DNA from: Magnetospirillum sp.
GTDB lineage: Bacteria > Pseudomonadota > Alphaproteobacteria > Rhodospirillales > Magnetospirillaceae
Direction of reading: 5' to 3'
Assembly: GCA_020217035.1 (NCBI GenBank)
Contig: JAIWOG010000227.1
Location: 1 to 10,000 of the forward strand
Length of the DNA: 10,000 nucleotides
Shown here: in pieces, positions 1-6,352 of the stretch
Layout: each line of letters begins with the position of its first letter
Position numbering within the stretch: the stretch's first letter is position 1
Notes under the pieces: generated by a model
Told to the model about the DNA's origin: nothing
The model's input: only the letters and a program-made list of their open reading frames with translations
Databases searched by the model: none
Translations under genes and position numbers: made by a program

Positions 1-878
1 CCATCGGGCTTGATGCCGACGCGCAGACGCGGGGCGCCGGCACTCAGCTGCGCCAGGATCTTGTCGGCTCCGGGGAAGCCGCCCTGTTCACGGCGGCGCT
101 TGCCGATGATCCACGACAAATTGGCTTCCACCGGGGTGGTGGTGGTGTCGATGTCGGACCCGTACAGGCAAAGCCCGGCTTCCAGGCGCAGGGAATCTCG
201 GGCGCCGAGGCCGATGGGGGCGACAGAATCCTCGGCCAGCAGGGCGCGGGCCAGGGTTTCGGCGTTGCCGGCGTCCACCGAGATCTCGTAGCCGTCCTCG
301 CCGGTATAGCCGGACCGGGTGACCCGGCAGGGGATGCCGGCCACCGGATAATCGGCGATGGACATGAATTTCTGCGTCTCGGCGCCGGGGGCAAGCCTCG
401 CCATCACGGCGGCCGCCTTGGGACCTTGCAGGGCCAAGAGCGCCCGGTCGGCCAGGACGGTCAGCGTGGCCTTGTCGCCGATCTTGGCCTGGATATGGGC
501 GAAATCGGCATCCTTGCAGGCGGCGTTGACCACCAGGAACAACTGGCGGTCCGACAACTTGGAAATCATCAGGTCGTCCAGGATGCCGCCCTGGTCGTCG
601 GTGAACACCGAATAGCGGGTGCGCCCCAGCCCCAAGCCCTGGATGTCGCCGGGAACCAGGCTTTCCAAGAGCGCGGCGACATCGTCGCCTTCCAGCAGCG
701 CCTGGCCCATGTGCGAGACGTCGAACAGGCCGGCGGCGGCGCGGGTGTGCAGATGTTCGCCCAAGACCCCCAGCGGGTACTGCACCGGCATGGCGTATCC
801 GGCGAAGGGCACCATCTTGGCCCCCAGCGAACGATGCAGGGCGTCAAGCGGCGTGGTCAACAAGGGGGTGTCGGACAT
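1..878 (-). CDS. gcvT: Glycine cleavage system T protein (aminomethyltransferase), 3' end missing
   Basis: The product takes the aminomethyl group from the lipoyl arm of GcvH and, with tetrahydrofolate, releases ammonia and forms 5,10-methylene-THF, in the cytoplasm. The start ATG at 878 opens MSDTPLLTTPLDALH, typical of the family, and is preceded by a GAAGGAA ribosome binding site about 11 nt upstream. Visible landmarks are the N-terminal FAGYAMPVQY and DVSHMGQ segments, a LALQGPKA motif near the middle, SGYTGEDGYE at about residues 189-198 and ARDSLRLEAGLCLYG from about 226. About 292 codons are present; family members are about 365-375 residues, so the C-terminal barrel lies outside the window, where gcvH and gcvP may follow. 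The gene sits directly behind a glycine riboswitch and terminator, so its expression should respond to glycine. Identification is secure. Confidence 0.96.
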   Translation of the reverse strand, partial: MSDTPLLTTPLDALHRSLGAKMVPFAGYAMPVQYPLGVLGEHLHTRAAAGLFDVSHMGQALLEGDDVAALLESLVPGDIQGLGLGRTRYSVFTDDQGGILDDLMISKLSDRQLFLVVNAACKDADFAHIQAKIGDKATLTVLADRALLALQGPKAAAVMARLAPGAETQKFMSIADYPVAGIPCRVTRSGYTGEDGYEISVDAGNAETLARALLAEDSVAPIGLGARDSLRLEAGLCLYGSDIDTTTTPVEANLSWIIGKRRREQGGFPGADKILAQLSAGAPRLRVGIKPD

Positions 879-898
879 CGGCTTTGGTTCCTTCGCAG

Positions 899-936
899 AA
901 AAAGGGCGCACCACGGGCCTGAAACGCCCGGCGCCC
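899..936 (-). terminator. Intrinsic terminator in the gcvT leader (riboswitch expression platform)
   Basis: Read on the minus strand, GGGCGC (936-931) pairs with GCGCCC (909-904), and CGGGC (930-926) pairs with GCCCG (918-914). A TGGT bulge separates the two helices on the 3' side, the loop is 7 nt, and five T residues follow at 903-899. It lies between the second glycine aptamer and the gcvT ribosome binding site, where a transcription-attenuating expression platform is expected. The stem begins only two bases after the 3' arm of the aptamer 2 P1 helix (943-939). The TCTG at 899-896, just after the T run, is complementary to CAGA of that P1 arm, giving a possible competing pairing. Confidence 0.75.
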
Positions 937-938
937 CC

Positions 939-1116
939 CTCTGTCTTGGAACCTGAAAGATTCACCCAGGAGCCTGGGCTTACATCGTCGGTGGAGCCGT
1001 CGCCGGCCCGCTTTCCAGAGATTCATCCCCCCGCTGGTCCTTTGGCCTGAGAGTTTCCAGGGGCGGTTGCTCCTTCGGCGACGGACCGTCCACCGGCCCG
1101 TTCTCTCCCAGCAGGG
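939..1116 (-). promoter_or_regulatory. Tandem glycine riboswitch (two aptamers) upstream of gcvT
   Basis: Two consecutive glycine aptamers can be read on the minus strand. Aptamer 1 (1116-1029) is closed by a 9-bp P1 formed by CCCTGCTGG (1116-1108) and CCAGCGGGG (1037-1029). It holds the conserved cores GGGAGAGA, GCCGAAGGAGCAA and CTCTCAGGCCAAAGGACC. After a linker of about 8 nt comes aptamer 2 (1020-939), with P1 arms CTCTG (1020-1016) and CAGAG (943-939), an internal CCGACGATGTAAGCCC and TTTCAGGTTCCAAGACAGAG. In known tandem riboswitches of this class, glycine binding turns on gcv operon expression for glycine catabolism. The position just before gcvT and the terminator at 936-899 fit that use. 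The switch direction (ON) is taken from the family, not shown here. Confidence 0.93.
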
Positions 1117-1131
1117 ATCGTCTGTGGGGGC

Positions 1132-1160
1132 AGGATGTCCCCGCCCCCGAAATTAGTCAA
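1132..1160 (-). promoter_or_regulatory. Possible sigma-70 type promoter for the gcvT leader
   Basis: A TTGACT hexamer at 1160-1155 is a good -35 match. A weak -10 (CATCCT, 1137-1132) follows after 17 nt. Transcription would begin just upstream of the riboswitch, which is where the leader must start. The -10 is poor and sits in the loop of a GGGGGC/GCCCCC inverted repeat, so the exact element is uncertain. Confidence 0.3.
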
Positions 1161-1174
1161 TCTTTAACCTTTGC

Positions 1175-1705
1175 CTATTGCTTGGCCTTGCGGTTGGATT
1201 CCAACTCGTCGGCCGAGGTCTGGAAGCCCAGGTAGATTTCGTATTTCTGGATGACGTCCTTGTCCTTGACCGGCACCCGCATGGTCACCGTCTCGTCGGT
1301 GTGCCGGGCGTAGTTGCTGCCTTCCGAGAAGGTGACCTCGACCGGGAACACCGCCTTGGCCTCGGGCGAGGGGTAATAAAGCGGGATGGCGATGAAATAG
1401 TCGAACTTGGCCTTGCGGTCGTCGTCGGCGGCGCCGCGGGTCAGGTTGAAGATCACCTGCACCTCGACGATGGCGCCCTTTTCGTCATAGCTGCACTGGC
1501 CGGTATAGCCCTGGATTTCCGCCTGGAACTCGATGTCGGTCAGGTCGCGGCCCTTGCCCGGCTTGTACTTGGTCAGGCTGGCGGTGTCGCCCAGCAGATA
1601 GATGGGCGGGCACGGCGGCGGCTCTTTCTTTTCCAGGACCGAGCACGAGGCCAGGAACGGCAGGGCCATCAAGGCGGCGACGACGGGCGCGAAACGACGG
1701 GTCAT
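1175..1705 (-). CDS. Putative lipoprotein of unknown function
   Basis: The gene encodes 176 residues. The N-terminus MTRRFAPVVAALMALPFLASC is a lipoprotein signal, with lipobox L18-A19-S20-C21, so the mature protein should be lipid-anchored on the periplasmic side of a membrane. A short charged and proline-rich linker follows (residues 25-34). The mature domain has two further cysteines, C32 (CPP) and C71 (GQCSY), which could form a disulfide, and alternating hydrophobic stretches typical of beta strands (EVQVIFNL, FDYFIAIPLYY, FPVEVTF, ETVTMRVPV). The start at 1705 was chosen because it places the signal peptide exactly at the N-terminus; the frame stays open far upstream only because it runs antisense to ispH. 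The ribosome binding site is weak. The gene is divergent from ispH and unrelated to the gcvT leader downstream. I do not recognise a named family, although it resembles hypothetical lipoproteins seen in alphaproteobacteria. Confidence 0.8.
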   Translation of the reverse strand: MTRRFAPVVAALMALPFLASCSVLEKKEPPPCPPIYLLGDTASLTKYKPGKGRDLTDIEFQAEIQGYTGQCSYDEKGAIVEVQVIFNLTRGAADDDRKAKFDYFIAIPLYYPSPEAKAVFPVEVTFSEGSNYARHTDETVTMRVPVKDKDVIQKYEIYLGFQTSADELESNRKAKQ

Positions 1706-1786
1706 GTTGGTCTTTCGAGAAAGGCGGCAAGGCCATATAGTCTGGCCCAACATTAGTGAACCTTCCGCGATTGCGAAAGTGGTCTT
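1706..1786. promoter_or_regulatory. Divergent intergenic region, lipoprotein gene / ispH
   Basis: These 81 bp must hold promoters for both divergent genes. The AT-richest stretch is CATATAGT. TATAGT at 1735-1740 is a plausible plus-strand -10 for ispH, giving a leader of about 40 nt, but its -35 (CTTTCG, 1712-1717) is poor. On the minus strand TTCACT (1759-1754) followed by TATATG is a weak pair with a short spacer. The ispH ribosome binding site is modest (GAAAGTGG, ending about 4 nt before the ATG). Confidence 0.3.
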
Positions 1787-2731
1787 ATGAGCAAAGCCCC
1801 CCTGACCATCGTGCTGGCGTCCCCCCGTGGGTTCTGCGCCGGCGTCGACCGTGCCATCCTGATCGTCGAGGCCGCCATCGAAAAGTACGGCCGCCCGGTC
1901 TATGTGCGCCATGAAATCGTCCACAACAAATTCGTCGTCGACGGGCTGAAGGCCAAGGGCGCCGTTTTCGTCGACGAGCTGACCGAGGTCCCCGACGGGG
2001 TGCCGGTGGTGTTTTCCGCCCATGGTGTGCCGAAATCGGTTCCCGAAGCCGCGGAGTCGCGGGGCCTGGATTACCTGGACGCCACCTGCCCGCTGGTGAC
2101 CAAGGTCCACCGCGAGGCGGAACTGCACCACGACATGGGGCGCCAGATCGTCATGATCGGCCACAAGGGCCACCCGGAAGTCATCGGCACCATGGGCCAG
2201 GTGCCCGACGGCGCCGTTTTGCTGGTGGAAGACGTCGCCGACGCCGAAACGGTGACGCCCGCCGATCCGGACAAGCTGGCCTACATCACCCAGACGACGC
2301 TGTCGGTGGACGACACCACCGCCATCGTCGAGGTGCTGAAGCGCCGTTTCCCCGACATCGTCGGCCCGCGCAAGGACGACATCTGCTACGCCACCACCAA
2401 CCGCCAGATCGCGGTCAAGACCATCGCGCCCCATTGCGACGCGGTGATGGTGATCGGCGCCCCCAATTCGTCCAATTCCAAGCGCCTGGTGGAAGTGGCG
2501 GCGCGGTCGGGCTGCGAACGCTCGATCCTGGTGCAGCGGGCCGCCGAAGTGGATTGGGACGCCCTGGGCGAAATCGGCCGCCTGGGCATCACCGCCGGTG
2601 CCTCGGCCCCGGAAGTGCTGGTGGAAGAGGTGATCGCGGCGGCGCGGGACCGCTTCGACGTCACCATCGAGGAAATCAAGGTCACCGACGAAACCGTGTC
2701 GTTCAAGCTGCCGCCGCAATTGCTGGACTGA
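1787..2731 (+). CDS. ispH: 4-hydroxy-3-methylbut-2-enyl diphosphate reductase
   Basis: IspH (LytB) is the last enzyme of the MEP isoprenoid pathway. It reduces HMBPP to isopentenyl and dimethylallyl diphosphate with a [4Fe-4S] cluster in the cytoplasm. The 314-residue length is normal. All three cluster cysteines are visible: C17 ([12 protein letters not shown]), C101 ([11 protein letters not shown]) and C200 ([11 protein letters not shown]). Substrate-binding histidines are present as H46 ([10 protein letters not shown]), H79 (FSAHGVP) and H129, with the catalytic glutamate E131 in GHKGHPE. The [10 protein letters not shown] and NSSNSKRL segments that bind diphosphate are also intact. It is first in a plus-strand run with thrB and rnhA, a gene order familiar from alphaproteobacteria. 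Gap to thrB is 52 nt. Confidence 0.98.
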   Translation: MSKAPLTIVLASPRGFCAGVDRAILIVEAAIEKYGRPVYVRHEIVHNKFVVDGLKAKGAVFVDELTEVPDGVPVVFSAHGVPKSVPEAAESRGLDYLDATCPLVTKVHREAELHHDMGRQIVMIGHKGHPEVIGTMGQVPDGAVLLVEDVADAETVTPADPDKLAYITQTTLSVDDTTAIVEVLKRRFPDIVGPRKDDICYATTNRQIAVKTIAPHCDAVMVIGAPNSSNSKRLVEVAARSGCERSILVQRAAEVDWDALGEIGRLGITAGASAPEVLVEEVIAAARDRFDVTIEEIKVTDETVSFKLPPQLLD

Positions 2732-2734
2732 CCC

Positions 2735-2762
2735 CCCGGCCCTGCATTAGGTTGCGGCCGGG
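2735..2762 (+). other. Hairpin between ispH and thrB
   Basis: CCCGGCC (2735-2741) and GGCCGGG (2756-2762) form a perfect 7-bp stem around a 14-nt loop. No T tract follows, so it is unlikely to be a strong intrinsic terminator. It may be an mRNA-stability or weak attenuation structure between two genes of one transcript, or chance in GC-rich DNA. Confidence 0.35.
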
Positions 2763-2783
2763 TACAGCGAGCAGGACAGGGGC

Positions 2784-3764
2784 ATGGCGGTCTACACCGA
2801 GGTTTCCGACGACGAGATGCGCGACTTCATCGCTGAGTACGACATCGGCGACGTGGTTTCCTATACCGGCATCGCCGAAGGCGTCGAGAATTCCAACTTC
2901 CTGGTCCACACCGAGACCGGCCCCTATATCCTGACCATCTACGAAAAGCGGGTGAACCCGGCCGAACTGCCGTTCTTCATCGATTTGATGGAACATCTGG
3001 CGTCCCGCGGCCTGGCCTGCCCGACCCCCTTGCATGGCCGCGACGGTCAGGTGTTGCGCCAGTTATGCGGGCGCCCGGCGGCCATGGTCACCTTCCTGCG
3101 CGGCATGTCGGCCAAGCGCCTGACCCCCGGCCATTGCGCCGCCCTGGGCGGGGCCTTGGCGGAAATGCACGCCAAAGGCGCCGATTTCGCCGCCACTCGG
3201 GCCAACAACCTGTCGGTTTCCGGCTGGCGGCCTTTGTTCGAGCAATGCCGATCGGGCGCCGATTCGGTCAAGACAGGGCTGGAAGAATTCATCGCCGAAC
3301 GGCTGGACTTCCTGGAAAGCCAATGGCCCCAAGCCTTGCCGTCGGGGTTGATCCACGCCGATTTGTTTCCCGACAACGTGTTCTTCCGCACCGACAAGCA
3401 AACCGGCGAAGAGCGGGTGTCGGGGCTGATCGACTTTTATTTCGCCTGTACCGATTCCTTGGCCTATGACGTGGCCATCTGCCTGAACGCCTGGTGCTTC
3501 GAGCCCGACGGTGCCTTCAACGCCACCAAGGCGCGGGCGCTGTTGAACAATTACCGCAAGGTGAGGCCGCTCAGCGCCGATGAGATGGATGCCCTGCCCA
3601 TCCTGGCCCAGGGCGCCGCCATGCGTTTCCTGCTGACCCGGTTGTACGACTGGATCAACACGCCGCCCGGCGCCTTGGTCAAGCGCAAGGACCCGTTGGA
3701 ATATTACCGCAAGCTGCGGTTCCACCAGGGGGTTGCCGGCCCCGGCGCTTATGGTGTGGCGTGA
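2784..3764 (+). CDS. thrB: Homoserine kinase (type II, APH fold)
   Basis: The enzyme phosphorylates L-homoserine with ATP to O-phosphohomoserine, the step before threonine synthase, in the cytoplasm. The 326 residues match the alphaproteobacterial ThrB class, which has the aminoglycoside-phosphotransferase/choline-kinase fold rather than the GHMP fold of E. coli ThrB. The N-terminus [20 protein letters not shown] is characteristic. The nucleotide loop lies at GVENSNF (33-39), with the ATP-binding lysine probably K55 (IYEKR). The catalytic loop is HADLFPDN (191-198, D193 and N198) and the metal-binding aspartate is D217 ([10 protein letters not shown]). A purine-rich AGGACAGGGG stretch precedes the ATG. 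The TGA overlaps the rnhA GTG start (GTGA), implying translational coupling. Some relatives are annotated only as phosphotransferases, but the match and the context support ThrB. Confidence 0.95.
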   Translation: MAVYTEVSDDEMRDFIAEYDIGDVVSYTGIAEGVENSNFLVHTETGPYILTIYEKRVNPAELPFFIDLMEHLASRGLACPTPLHGRDGQVLRQLCGRPAAMVTFLRGMSAKRLTPGHCAALGGALAEMHAKGADFAATRANNLSVSGWRPLFEQCRSGADSVKTGLEEFIAERLDFLESQWPQALPSGLIHADLFPDNVFFRTDKQTGEERVSGLIDFYFACTDSLAYDVAICLNAWCFEPDGAFNATKARALLNNYRKVRPLSADEMDALPILAQGAAMRFLLTRLYDWINTPPGALVKRKDPLEYYRKLRFHQGVAGPGAYGVA

Positions 3765-4207
3765 GCGATTGCGTCGAGATTTTCACCGACGGGGCGTGCT
3801 CGGGCAATCCAGGTCCCGGCGGCTGGGGTGCCATCCTGCGCTTCAAGGGCGTTGAAAAGGAATTGTGCGGCGGCGAGGCGGACACCACCAACAACCGCAT
3901 GGAGATGATGGCCGCCATCATCGCCTTGGAAACCCTGACCCGGCCCTGCGCCGTCACCCTTTACACCGACAGCCAGTACGTGATGAAGGGCATGACCGAA
4001 TGGCTGCGCGGCTGGAAGGCGCGGGGCTGGAAGACCGCCGACAAGAAGCCGGTGAAGAACGACGATTTGTGGAAACGTCTGGACCTGGCCTGCGCCCGGC
4101 ACCAGATCGACTGGCAATGGGTCAAGGGCCATGCCGGCCACCCCGAAAACGAACGCGCCGACCAACTGGCCCGCGACGGCATCAAGCAGGTTCTGGGACA
4201 AAGCTGA
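3761..4207 (+). CDS. rnhA: Ribonuclease HI
   Basis: RNase HI cleaves the RNA strand of RNA/DNA hybrids during replication and R-loop removal. The 148-residue protein keeps the same residue numbering as the E. coli enzyme: catalytic D10 ([15 protein letters not shown]), E48 (NNRMEMMAA), D70 (YTDSQYV) and D134 (NERADQLA), with H124 in [10 protein letters not shown]. The basic handle region [17 protein letters not shown] (about 84-100) is present. The start is GTG at 3761, overlapping the thrB stop by 4 nt. No later start would keep the first beta strand and D10, so the GTG is well supported. Coupling to thrB is the conserved alphaproteobacterial arrangement. Confidence 0.98.
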   Translation: MSDCVEIFTDGACSGNPGPGGWGAILRFKGVEKELCGGEADTTNNRMEMMAAIIALETLTRPCAVTLYTDSQYVMKGMTEWLRGWKARGWKTADKKPVKNDDLWKRLDLACARHQIDWQWVKGHAGHPENERADQLARDGIKQVLGQS

Positions 4208-4282
4208 CTGTCTCTTTCGACTTCCCCCCTTGGTTGTTTCGGACTAGGCTTCGGGGCTATGCGGATTTCCGGGGGCAAGGCG

Positions 4283-4726
4283 ATGAGAACATGGGGTCTT
4301 TTGGCGGCGGTCTTGCTGGCGTGGGCGCCGCACTCGGCATCTGCCGCCGATGTCGTCGGCCACGTCAAAAATGTCAGCGGCGAAGCCCGGCTGGTCCGTG
4401 ACGGACAGGTCCAGGCCGTGCAGGAAGGGGCGAACCTGCGAAGCGGCGACCGCATCAGCACGGCGGCGCAATCGGCCTTGGGCCTGACGCTCAGCGACGA
4501 CACCACCATTTCTCTGGGGGCCAATTCCGAATTGGTTCTCGACCAGATGCTGTTCGAACCGGCGTCCAACCAACTGGGGCTGGGGCTTTCCATGAACAAG
4601 GGCACCTTCGCCCTGACCACCGGTCAGATCGCCAAGCTGGCCCCCGATTCCCTGAAGATCGCCACCCCCGCCATGTCCATCGGCGTTCGCGGCACCACCA
4701 TCCTGGTCGAGGCCGCCGATGAATAA
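4283..4726 (+). CDS. Secreted stand-alone FecR-domain protein
   Basis: The gene encodes 147 residues from the chosen ATG at 4283. MRTWGLLAAVLLAWAPHSASA is a Sec signal peptide with a likely signal peptidase I cut after A21 (A-S-A|A). The rest is one FecR-type beta-rich domain: DVVGHVKNVSGEARLVRDG, GANLRSGDRIST, ALGLTLSDDTTISLGANSELVLD, MNKGTFALTTGQ and the typical ending KIATPAMSIGVRGTTILVE. Proteins with this domain include iron-dicitrate sensor regulators, but this one lacks a cytoplasmic or membrane part and stops right after the domain. It is therefore probably a periplasmic or surface-exposed module, not a FecR signalling regulator. An in-frame ATG at 4259 would add eight residues (MRISGGKA); 4283 is preferred because GGGGGCAAGG precedes it and the signal peptide begins cleanly. 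The gene overlaps the following OmpA-like gene by 8 nt, so the two are probably co-translated. The function is unknown. Confidence 0.85.
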   Translation: MRTWGLLAAVLLAWAPHSASAADVVGHVKNVSGEARLVRDGQVQAVQEGANLRSGDRISTAAQSALGLTLSDDTTISLGANSELVLDQMLFEPASNQLGLGLSMNKGTFALTTGQIAKLAPDSLKIATPAMSIGVRGTTILVEAADE

Positions 4727-5309
4727 GCCCGGTCTGATCGTCCTGGCCGTCCTCGCCTTGACCCTGGCCGCCTGCGCCGATTCAAACCGCGTGGTGCTGA
4801 TGCCCGACCCCGACGGCCATGTGGGCAAGGTCGAGGTGGCGACCAAGGCCGGGTCGCAAACCCTGACCAAGCCCAAAACCGCCTTGTCGGCCGGTGCGAT
4901 CACCGCCGCCCCCAAGATTTTGGACGACACGGAAATCAACAAGACCTGGGGCGCCGCCATCGCCGCCCAGCCGCCGCGTCCCCAGACCTTCACCCTTTAT
5001 TTCGTCAGCGGCACCGCCGATTTGACACCCGAATCGGCGGCGGAACTGCCGGCCATCGTCGCCGTCGTCACGGCGCGGCCCCATGCCCGGCTGATCATCG
5101 CCGGCCATGCCGACGCCGTCGGTTCGGACGAAGTCAACCAGCGCCTTTCCCGCCAGCGGGCGGAAAAGGTCCGCGACAACCTGATGAATGCCGGGGCCAA
5201 GCCGGAAGCGGTGGACGTGTCGTCGCACGGCAAGCGCAACCCGCTGGTCCGCACCCCGGATGGCGTCGCTGAACCGCGCAACCGCCGGGTCTCGGTGACG
5301 GTGCAGTAA
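4719..5309 (+). CDS. OmpA-family peptidoglycan-binding lipoprotein
   Basis: The product has 196 residues. The N-terminus is a lipoprotein signal with lipobox L16-A17-A18-C19 (LTLAAC); aspartate is at +3 rather than +2, so outer-membrane sorting is likely. A linker of about 70 residues rich in Ala, Lys and Thr follows. The C-terminal OmpA domain (about 91-196) has YFVSGTADLTPES, GHADAVGSDEVN and LSRQRAEKVRDNL, and ends in EPRNRRVSVTV. D132 and R147 match in motif and spacing the Asp/Arg pair that grips meso-diaminopimelate in OmpA and Pal relatives. The protein should therefore tether an outer-membrane lipid anchor to peptidoglycan. It lacks the Tol-Pal neighbours, so I do not call it Pal. The ATG overlaps the end of the FecR-domain gene (GATGAATAA), which suggests they work in the same compartment. 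Confidence 0.9.
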   Translation: MNKPGLIVLAVLALTLAACADSNRVVLMPDPDGHVGKVEVATKAGSQTLTKPKTALSAGAITAAPKILDDTEINKTWGAAIAAQPPRPQTFTLYFVSGTADLTPESAAELPAIVAVVTARPHARLIIAGHADAVGSDEVNQRLSRQRAEKVRDNLMNAGAKPEAVDVSSHGKRNPLVRTPDGVAEPRNRRVSVTVQ

Positions 5310-5310
5310 C

Positions 5311-5329
5311 AGGGGGCGACACGCCCCCT
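5311..5329. terminator. Hairpin in the convergent gene junction
   Basis: AGGGGGCG (5311-5318) and CGCCCCCT (5322-5329) form a perfect 8-bp stem with an ACA loop. It lies 2 nt after the stop of the OmpA-like gene and overlaps the stop codon of the opposing flavin-barrel gene by 2 nt. Neither side has a T tract, so it may be a weak bidirectional terminator or a 3'-end stabiliser. Confidence 0.45.
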
Positions 5330-5888
5330 ATTCCTCCTCGTCGTCGTCGAACAGGCCGGTGGGATAGCCGTCGAAGCTGGTGGCGTTCTTGTCGCGCTGG
5401 TATCGCTCGATGCCGTCCGGCCCCTTCCGTTCCGCCCATTCCGGCAACATGGTGCGCTGTCCTTGAAGCTGCATCAGCGGCACGCCGAAACCGCACGACG
5501 TGTTGACGCTTTCCACCTCGACCACCACCACCTGACGGATGGCGGGATAGGCTTTGAACCGCGCCAGCAGGTCTTCCCATTCCGGGTCGCGGGCATGCAC
5601 CGCCCGGCCGCGGCCGTAAAGGCGCAGGATCTTGGGATTGCCGGCGAAAGCGCAGAACATGATGGTGATGCGGTCGTCGCGCAGCAAATGGGCGGCGGTT
5701 TCGTTGCCGCTGCCGGTCAGGTTGAGGAACGCCACCCGGTTCGGCCCGATGACCGTGAACGAACCGTCCAGCCCCTTGGGGCTTAGGTTGATGCGCCCTT
5801 CGTCCGGCGCGGTGGCGACGAAGAACATCGGTTGGGCGGCGATGAACGCTTTGTGTTCGTCGCTGATCGCATCATAGAACTTGGCCAT
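5328..5888 (-). CDS. Pyridoxamine 5'-phosphate oxidase-like FMN split-barrel protein
   Basis: The gene encodes 186 residues. It belongs to the PNPOx-like flavin split-barrel superfamily: AAQPMFFVATA (18-26), GRINLSPKGLDGSF (31-44), GPNRVAFLNLTGSGNETAAHL (about 49-68) and RITIMFCAFAGNPKILRLYGRGRAV (about 73-97) form the typical barrel strands and FMN-phosphate contacts. The mid-region NTSCGFGVPL (129-138) and the C-terminal GPDGIERYQRDKNATSFDGYPTG are hallmarks of a group annotated only as 'pyridoxamine 5'-phosphate oxidase family'. True PdxH is unlikely, because PdxH has a different C-terminal substrate region. The natural substrate is unknown; relatives bind FMN, F420 or heme. The start ATG at 5888 lies inside the end of the hemerythrin gene (17-nt overlap), suggesting co-translation. 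The acidic tail DDDEEE is odd but plausible. Confidence 0.88.
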   Translation of the reverse strand: MAKFYDAISDEHKAFIAAQPMFFVATAPDEGRINLSPKGLDGSFTVIGPNRVAFLNLTGSGNETAAHLLRDDRITIMFCAFAGNPKILRLYGRGRAVHARDPEWEDLLARFKAYPAIRQVVVVEVESVNTSCGFGVPLMQLQGQRTMLPEWAERKGPDGIERYQRDKNATSFDGYPTGLFDDDEEE

Positions 5889-6303
5889 GGGGGTCTCGCC
5901 AGCTTTCTGCCTGTGACCCACTGACATAGCGGCGATAGCGCATATCCTCAAGCGCCATGTGCTCGACCAGGGCGGTGACGGTGTTCCTGATCACCTGCAA
6001 CAGTTCGACATGGGTGTCGGCCTCGGCCAGGATTTCCGACAAAGCCGACACCGAGGCCATCAACGCCCGGTGCTCGGCCTGGTGATGGTCGTAATCCGGA
6101 TAGTTGACGCGGACCAACAGCAATTCCTCGTCGCGGAAATGCCGGGCCAGGGCGATGATGAAATCGCTGAGGAACCGCTGGACACGCTGGCGTGGGGCGC
6201 CGTCATGCAACGCCGACACCACCGCGTTGACCTCGTCGAAAAAGGCGCGATGCTGCGAATCGATCAATTCGTCGCCCACCGCCAGGGCCGGGGTCCACTT
6301 CAT
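5872..6303 (-). CDS. Single-domain bacteriohemerythrin
   Basis: The 143-residue protein is a four-helix-bundle hemerythrin that binds O2 at a non-heme di-iron centre. All seven expected ligands are in register: H18 (DSQHRAFF), H55 and E59 (RHFRDEE), H74 and H78 (HHQAEHRAL), and H115 and D120 (EHMALEDMRY). There is no signal peptide or extra domain, so it should be cytoplasmic, for O2 delivery, storage or sensing. The start at 6303 was chosen because the strong GGGAGG ribosome binding site (6316-6311) has 7-nt spacing to it; the in-frame ATG at 6309 would leave only 1 nt. The stop TGA overlaps the start of the flavin-barrel gene by 17 nt. Upstream, fmt ends 49 nt away and the gap folds into a hairpin that includes the ribosome binding site. 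Short hemerythrins are common in magnetospirilla and other microaerophiles. Confidence 0.93.
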   Translation of the reverse strand: MKWTPALAVGDELIDSQHRAFFDEVNAVVSALHDGAPRQRVQRFLSDFIIALARHFRDEELLLVRVNYPDYDHHQAEHRALMASVSALSEILAEADTHVELLQVIRNTVTALVEHMALEDMRYRRYVSGSQAESWRDPHGQVL

Positions 6304-6309
6304 CTGCAT

Positions 6310-6339
6310 GCCTCCCTATGCCTTAAGACATGGGGAGGC
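6310..6339 (-). promoter_or_regulatory. Hairpin enclosing the hemerythrin ribosome binding site
   Basis: Read on the minus strand, GCCTCCC (6339-6333) pairs perfectly with GGGAGGC (6316-6310). The inner ATGT/GCAT segments add four more pairs across a single mismatch, and the loop is the palindrome CTTAAG. The 3' arm contains the whole GGGAGG Shine-Dalgarno sequence. The fold could limit translation of the hemerythrin unless melted or bound. It could also be a 3'-end structure for fmt, but no T tract follows. Confidence 0.55.
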
Positions 6340-6352
6340 ACCGTGACCTCGA

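Noticed and set aside
1126..1148. Inverted repeat GGGGGC/GCCCCC between the lipoprotein gene and the riboswitch, considered as a terminator.
   Set aside because: No T tract follows on either strand, and it overlaps the zone where the gcvT promoter and leader start must lie. More likely chance in G/C runs.
1706..2719. A long open frame on the minus strand continuing upstream of the lipoprotein gene and antisense to ispH.
   Set aside because: It is a mirror of the strongly biased ispH codons: the translation is a His/Asp/Gly-rich string with no domain character, while ispH on the other strand has every catalytic residue. The signal peptide fixes the real lipoprotein start at 1705.
4208..4282. 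Promoter for the FecR-domain gene, with TAGGCT at 4245-4250 as a -10.
   Set aside because: No acceptable -35 lies at 16-18 nt (TTCCCC is poor, and TTCGAC is 23 nt away). The gene may be read through from rnhA.
5889..5951. N-terminal extension of the flavin-barrel protein (start at 5951 or 5927).
   Set aside because: The extension lies wholly inside the hemerythrin coding sequence and adds residues not expected in the family. MAKFYDAIS at 5888 is the natural start.
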